Shown one piece after another: positions 58,464-64,000 of a stretch of 64,000 bases of DNA; the first letter of the stretch is position 1; each line of letters begins with the position of its first letter. A program made the position numbers and the translations under genes. Under the pieces are notes generated by a model. It worked only from the letters and a program-made list of their open reading frames with translations. It did not search any database and was not told the origin of the DNA. Source of the stretch: Strongylocentrotus purpuratus. Lineage: Eukaryota; Echinodermata; Echinoidea; Camarodonta; Strongylocentrotidae. The DNA lies in NCBI RefSeq assembly GCF_000002235.5, contig NW_022145520.1, positions 2,084,501 through 2,148,500 on the forward strand. The letters are read 5' to 3'.

Positions 58464-59890
58464 TATGTGTTATGATGAAGTTAACTTCAATTGACACTTT
58501 GCTGAGAGAGGGTTAATGTGGAAATGCCACATGAAATGTCAAATTAAGTTTCCTTTTTCTTTAAGAGCATCTGAACATTATGAACCGTTAACTTCCCGCA
58601 ACTTTCTCCCACGATATCATCAGGTTTCAAATTGCGAACATCCGCTTTTCTCCCAACTTCTTGAACAAACTCCATCACATACATTTCTTATTCTTATGAC
58701 ACATAGCATCTCGAGTTCCCTACCATTTTCCCCCTTCCGTTATAATTCCATCACCAATTCAGTGATCATCCGCGGCAGGGCTGATGGGAGGTGACATATC
58801 CTCATGATATAGCATCGACTTCTGAACCATTTGCACTCTTGAAGTATCGCAAGTGAAAAGTTCAAGGTTCCCCACGGAAACCCGATCCAACTCTGTAGAG
58901 ATACAATGTTCCATGCAGCGAGATTAAAAACCGATAGCCTACATTGGGGAGAAAGTTTGACAAGACTGCCAAAAGGAATAGCGAGCTATTAAGTTAGTGG
59001 GGTGATGGTCGCTTGTAAACAGAAAATCTAGTCCTTGAATATGATCTGATGGGCTAGATGTATTGATACATTGGGAGGTGGAGCAAGATTGTGCAGTGAG
59101 TGTGATGCTTATAAACAAAGTGTCATGACGATAAATGGAAAGGAAGTGTTGTGATGATTAAACGGGAGATTTGGAAATAAACGATTAGTGATGGACTCAA
59201 ATCATGTACTTCAGTTTTTTCACATTCTCTTGAATGATTCTGAGTTTAATTTCTTGATGTGACAAGTGCTCACCAGGATTTTGATACCTGTGCTTAAATA
59301 AAAAAACACCCTCTTTTTATCAAAAAATAATGCATATATTAAACACAGAAGTTCTTTCAGGGCATGAATGATCAAAGCTTAAGAATAATTCATTTTAGAA
59401 TATCACAGGAAAACACAATTATTATGAACAAAAAAGTGAAGAGGGAAATGAGCAGTTGCTAATGGCAACCCACCATAAGTGATGCTTTGAATGAATTATA
59501 CTTTTGACACTCCATACCAAACACTAGCATTCATCAAAACCACCTCAAACAACAAGCTCAGTGAAACATAGTTTGTTCAAATTTGGACAGAACCTAAACA
59601 CTTTGCAGAAGTTAGCTGGACTATTTTACATCATTTTACTTTTGCTTTAAAAACTTGGAAATTTAAGTTTTGGCAAATGTCTTTGGGGGATGTCATGGTG
59701 GTATCTATAATGGGTGGCCCACACATCACATGACATTTTCTTGTCGTCACCTAAACAGCTAGAGCCCTGAACCTGAACAGTTTTACATTCTGGATCCACC
59801 CAGCTGACACAATTCTTTTGAAATAAACCTACTAAATCTACATGGTCCCCTACTGCGACAAATACTACATTTGAACCTGCTTCCCTTCTT

Positions 59891-59895
<5 letters not shown>

Positions 59896-59927
<32 letters not shown>

Positions 59928-60015
59928 GCGACTTACCTCTTTCTTTCCCTCTCCCTCTCTCTCTATCTCTCTTTTCCCTCTTTCTCTCTTTTTCATTCTC
60001 CCTCTCCCTCTCTTT
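59896..60015. repeat. CT-rich microsatellite tract
   Basis: (CT)n from about 59896 to 59922 followed by CCCTCTCC-type sequence. Confidence 0.9.
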
Positions 60016-60296
60016 CGTACGTACTCCTGTAGCCTTCTGTGTATCTTATTTTGTTTTTTGTAATTTACCAGGAGAACTGCAACATTAAAATGTGTACAAC
60101 TTTTAAGTTCTAACCAATCATAAGATTATCTGTAATAGCATTTTCACCTGCACTAGTCAGGTGTGCCAGTAAGTAGAAACATCAAGATATTATTTTCCCA
60201 AAGTTATGATATAAATATATTCCGATAGGGAATGGGTTACATGATGGCATTTAACTAACCTTCTTCTTTTTTCTTTTCCTTCTTTTTATCTTCCAG

Positions 60297-60419
60297 ATAC
60301 CAACGAATGTCTTTTCAGCAATGGAGGATGCAGTGGTAGATGCTGTAACACCATCGGTAGCTTCTACTGTAAATGTGATGTTGGATTTGAACTCGCCATG
60401 GATGGATTCAGTTGTAGAG
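60297..60419 (+). CDS. megf6: MEGF6-like gene, internal exon: calcium-binding EGF domain
   Basis: A 123-bp exon between TTATCTTCCAG and GTAATT, phase 1 at both ends. With the G from the upstream exon it reads [12 protein letters not shown], then [12 protein letters not shown] and [12 protein letters not shown]-x-N-E at the start, the Asn of CNTIG and the aromatic of SFYC fit the calcium-binding EGF consensus. There is an adjacent Cys pair (GRCC); in the usual pattern one of these Cys is the fourth domain cysteine, so the extra one is odd and may be free or pair elsewhere. The donor GTAATT is weaker than the others. Extracellular, calcium-stabilised module of the same protein as 25158-25262. 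Confidence 0.75.
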
Positions 60420-61019
60420 GTAATTAAAATAAATAATTCACAAACAATACTTTGTTCTGTTGCTCATTTATTCAAGAATATTTATAGGACAGCCAGTACA
60501 AGGAAGTGATCTGATTTCACATTTGTAGATAAATTTATTGGAGAAAGAAATTTTAATGAAATAATGTTTGAAGTACACAAAGAAAAAAATCACTATGAGA
60601 CCTCTCATGCTTTTTCTATCAAAAGTGAGATAAAGTCATGGAAAGATTGGAAGCCGTTTCTATCATTTCCAAATTCTTATTCTGCAAATGGCAACGAATG
60701 TGAACACCTTCAAGATTATTCTTAGCAGCATTGATCCTCTACTTCTACCATAGGTCCTTGACAATCTCTGCTGCCCGTCTCTGAACGTCATCAAAGATCA
60801 GCCTGATTGAAATAAAAGTTATGTGATGGAAGAAAGGTAATGCCTGGCTGGAATGCTCCCCAGGGAGTGGAGATTGTGTCCACAGTTTGTGCGGGCAAGC
60901 ACTGAATTCAATGACCGGGGTATTAGTATATCTGTAAAGCATTTAAAGATGTCCAAGATGTATAAGCGCTATATAAAAGCTGAGTCAACATGGGATATGA
61001 AAAGATATATGATTTGAAA

Positions 61020-61053
<34 letters not shown>

Positions 61054-61073
61054 TTCAATTTCTCATTTTACAG
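60420..61073 (+). other. Intron, 654 bp, containing a SINE tail
   Basis: GTAATT to TTTTACAG. Its 3' part holds a SINE 3' region and an (ATT)n run, listed next. Confidence 0.7.
60830..61051 (+). mobile_element. SINE 3' region with (ATT)n tail
   Basis: AATGCCTGGCTGGAATGCTC, then GTAAAGCATTTAAAGATG and TATAAGCGCTATATAAAAGC, lead to (ATT)10 at about 61020-61051. The tail matches the (ATT)n end of the SINE at 36066. It ends only about 22 bases before the next exon, so the repeat lies next to the acceptor region. Confidence 0.6.
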
Positions 61074-61196
61074 ATATCGACGAGTGTGAACAGAACAACG
61101 GAGGCTGCCAGCACACCTGCCGAAACACCCATGGAAGCTTCACGTGTGAATGCCCCTTCGGAGAGCGTCTCAACCCCGACGGTGTCACCTGCACTC
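61074..61196 (+). CDS. megf6: MEGF6-like gene, internal exon: calcium-binding EGF domain
   Basis: A 123-bp exon between TTTTACAG and GTAAGA, phase 1 at both ends. With G from the upstream exon it reads [27 protein letters not shown] and a final Cys in NPDGVTC. All six cysteines and the D-I-D-E, Asn and aromatic positions of calcium-binding EGF are present. NNGGCQHTC is also typical of MEGF6, SCUBE and related proteins, so this exon alone would not settle the family. Consecutive calcium-binding EGFs usually form a rod-like extracellular segment. Confidence 0.8.
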
Positions 61197-62810
61197 GTAA
61201 GACCGCTCAAAGAATCTCCTCAAAACTCTCCCAGGGGGGCTTTTCACAAAACCTTTTTTCAATGACAAATGACAAAAATCAGTGACAAATCTGCTGTTAA
61301 CCAATCAGAAGCAAGGATTTCAGTAGCTTATAACAAAAACTGTCATTTGTCACTGATGAGTTTTGTGAAACTCTCCCTGGTCAAAACAAAAGGGTGCTTG
61401 GTCAATAGAACATTCCATTTATTTATATTTATCCATTCCTTTATCCCTGATAGTGATAGATATTTATCTACTGATGTCATACAAAATTTCCATTAGCTCT
61501 CATTTAGATGTAGAGTACTGTATTCTGAAAACTTTTCATTAGTATTACCATTATCGGATTGCTGTGTTGTGGTGGCCCATGGGTAGAATATTCTAAACCC
61601 TCCCAAAAATGAAATATCCTTTATCTGTACTCTTCTGCAACACATATATATTTATATATGCCAATATGCTCTAGGCTGTGGTATGTTGTAGCATTTTCTA
61701 AAGCTTTTCACGTTCCTTTCTCAACCATGCTTTAAGTGTCTTTCAAATCAAACCCTTCTTGTCGGTTAGCTTTCTATATATATAGTCCAAAACCTCCGAC
61801 CCTGGAAGACAATTTTTCAATTCATATTTCTTATTCTGCTCTTTCTAGAACTGTGGTATTATTAGAAAGTGTGTTTAAAAACAACATATATCTGCCTCAA
61901 GAATTTGTACTATCCATGCTATGAATCTAAATGCTTTATGTTTTGTGTCATTATGAAAATCTTACATCTGCCTTACTTCTTGCAAATCTGGAAGTCCTTT
62001 TGCAGTTATCTATATTTATCTGTATTCTTTACGCTGTTCATAATTCTTCATGCAAAACATGAAAGTATTTCTAGTCTTTATAAAAATATTTCACCTCCTT
62101 TTAATATTCCATATAGATTTGAGTATTCATTCCTGTAACTTTTGATATAGATTAGTATCATTTGTTGCAAGGGGAGAAGGCCTGCTGTGTATCAGAGCTA
62201 AGGCAACTCTTGCACTAAAACTATTAGTATGACCATAGATAAATTATATACCGTATACTTCTTTTATCTTCCATTCTATAGACAAACATGTTTGAAATTT
62301 ACTTTTTATACTTGAAAGTTAAATAATTAAAAAAAATACAGTCCAGTCTTTATCAATATGTGTAATTATTCTCACTGGGAGGAGCTCTTCGAATAAGAAT
62401 TATGAAGATATTTTTATTTTGATAATGGGAACCTTTCAAATACATAGTAGGTGTCATCTAAGCCCCCCATACAGGGCTTAAGTTAGCGGCCAGGTATTAT
62501 GATACAAAATATAATAGGAAGAAATTTGTGTTTACACATCTTGCTTGAAATATTTTACCACTTTCAACTCTGAAAGCATTACCAAATTCAAAAGAAACGT
62601 TGAGAGCCATTTCCAAATGGACAAAGCCTCCAAAATAAAACTTTCAAACATGCTTGTGTTTTTACAAAAAGAGAATACTTATTCATGCTGTGTCTAACTG
62701 TGTGTCACCACCAAACCATGCTCTTTAAATATTGTACTTCTTCTGTCTTCCCTATCAAACCCTCATCCTTCTGAATATTGATAACAAAATCATTATTAAA
62801 ACGACGACAG
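61197..62810 (+). other. Intron, 1614 bp
   Basis: GTAAGA to ACGACGACAG. The acceptor has a poor polypyrimidine tract. Apart from the MITE at its start it is A+T-rich with nothing else recognised. Confidence 0.65.
61231..61380. mobile_element. 150-bp inverted-repeat MITE
   Basis: CCAGGGGGGCTTTTCACAAA, then ACC and ATGACAAATGACA, is mirrored by TGTCATTTGTCACTGATGAG and TTTTGTGAAACTCTCCCTGG. It begins 35 bases after the exon donor. TCAAAAC occurs near both ends (about 61220 and 61381) but not flush at the left, so a target duplication is uncertain. Confidence 0.7.
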
Positions 62811-62936
62811 CTCAAGATGGATGCGCAATCAACAACGGCGGTTGCCAGCACCAATGTCTCTCGCATCCTTACGGTCACTTCTCCTGCCAGTGTCACGCCG
62901 GTTATAGACTAGCCGGAGACGGGAGGGCGTGTCAAC
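62811..62936 (+). CDS. megf6: MEGF6-like gene, internal exon: EGF-like domain
   Basis: A 126-bp exon between GACGACAG and GTAAGT, phase 1 at both ends. After joining it begins P-Q-D-G-C-AINNGGC, then QHQC, HFSCQC and GYRLAGDGRAC. Six cysteines are present, but the D-x-D-E start is absent, so it is not a classical calcium-binding domain. In MEGF6 the corresponding non-calcium unit also has NGGCQH and a long fourth loop, which supports the assignment. The weak acceptor tract is the only odd feature. The donor shows the gene continues beyond the window. Confidence 0.75.
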
Positions 62937-64000
62937 GTAAGTCCGACGGAGTTTCGTCAGCACCTCTGATACAAATGCACGCACACACTAAATGCCCCTT
63001 ACAATTTGTTTCATGATTACATAATATCTCTGTGCATGTACCGGTATGCAAGATTGTCAAAAATTTGGGGTAAAATCTTGAGGAAAGATCAAGCAAAGAG
63101 GGGTTTTTTTGGTCCTTGTCAGCATTAATTTTCAAATTCCAGTTTGGGAATTGATTATATATAAGGGATAAAATTGAAATCAATAATTTGATATAAGTTT
63201 GTTTAAAAAAAGGAAATCAAAAGTCCCTTCCTCTATCCAACAAATATATACCAGCTAAAACTAATTTCCAGGTTGATGAAATCAACCATGTTCTTTATAC
63301 ACCTGACTCCTGTCTGTTAGCAGTTAGAATCATACATGATTTTATATATACACAACCCATATCAAATCCTAACACAAATTCATTTTTTTATACAATTTAC
63401 ATGAATTCTTTGCATGTTTTTGCCATGTTTTCTTTTCACTATGACCCCAAGTCTTTGAAATGTCATATTGACATTATCTCTCTCTCTCTCTGATATTAGT
63501 GTTCATTATATGTCATATTTGCATGATTCTCCACTATTTGTTGCAAATTTGACAAGTATATTTGTACTGCATGCTACATACAAAAAATGAAAGTATACCA
63601 ATCTGTTATGCAAACAATATCTATTTTATGATTTAATTCTCTCTGTGAAATATCATACTTCAAAATGATAATGAAGCATTTATAATGAATTTATTTAACC
63701 TCCCGAAATTGTTTTATCTGGCATGTATACTTTGTTCTGCTTGTTCTTAAATATTGTTACTCGTTATGATTTCAAATGGTACCTGGGATTTGATATTCAA
63801 ATATCATTAAAATAAAATATGTAATTTAATATATGTATTATGTATGCACATGTATGGGCCATGAACTGCAGGCATATACATTTACATTTAAAAGAAATTG
63901 TATAAATGCCAATGCTATGTTTATTCTTTTGTCGGGTATTGGAAGCGTTTTTTCATAAATGGAAAATTATATATATTCCCTCTTTTTGTCTCTGTATTTG
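62937..64000 (+). other. Start of the next intron
   Basis: Starts GTAAGT. A+T-rich, with a short CT run near 63478-63491. No further EGF exon is visible before the window ends. Confidence 0.55.

Larger units (their letters stand above)
25263..60296 (+). other. Single large intron (~35 kb) of the MEGF6-like gene
   Basis: Begins GTAAGT at 25263 and ends TTATCTTCCAG at 60296. The flanking exons join in phase 1 to give a proper Asp, so no missing exon is needed. I found no convincing coding exon on either strand. It holds the repeats listed separately. Long stretches without any feature I can name include about 28230-30950, 33560-35550, 36640-38330, 39800-40640, 41660-42890, 45300-46940, 48450-51680, 51900-53190, 53900-55620 and 56530-58380. 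Confidence 0.65.

Overview
The window looks like A+T-rich nuclear DNA of a marine invertebrate. A sea urchin or other echinoderm is my best guess. This rests on long introns, dense simple repeats, miniature inverted-repeat elements, tRNA-derived SINEs and the style of the coding exons, so it is inference and not proof. No rRNA, functional tRNA, CRISPR, bacterial-type operon or virus-like element was seen.

Host coding content is small. Four exons on the + strand (25158-25262, 60297-60419, 61074-61196, 62811-62936) each encode one complete EGF-like domain. All are bounded by AG/GT splice sites in phase 1. Joined directly, the first two junctions create the Asp of calcium-binding EGF domains. 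The first exon, with its GFQGPRCQY ending followed by D-x-N-E-C, closely resembles the first EGF unit after the EMI domain in vertebrate MEGF6. I therefore read the exons as an internal part of one secreted or extracellular multi-EGF gene, MEGF6-like. Its 5' exons (signal peptide, EMI) and its remaining EGF exons would lie outside the window. Bases 1-25157 are upstream intron or 5' flank, and 25263-60296 is a single intron of about 35 kb.

The main feature is a DNA transposon of about 7.2 kb at 14518-21690, on the same strand as the EGF gene. It has long terminal inverted repeats, a probable 3-bp target duplication (CTG) and an intronless coding block of about 4.4 kb. That block encodes a split N-terminal double zinc finger, a large transposase-like core with candidate D, D and E residues, an XPG/FEN1-like (PIN-fold) nuclease and a C-terminal Cys-rich CXC-like domain. 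This architecture fits the little-studied Academ superfamily, specifically its nuclease-bearing animal branch. A single reading-frame change near its 5' end is the only coding defect I see.

The rest is repeat-rich non-coding DNA. It includes a three-copy MITE family with ends related to TAGGCCCGTCTTCATCAGCT (10486, 13477, 38585), a second family with GGGCC ends (38336, 44307), a piggyBac-like MITE with TTAA flanks (35720), a hAT-like MITE with an 8-bp duplication (9053), and a 150-bp hairpin MITE beside an EGF exon (61231). It also holds SINE copies, several 80-200-bp-period tandem arrays, a GGGA polypurine tract of over 350 bp (39290), and a dispersed hairpin of about 80 bp seen in at least six places.
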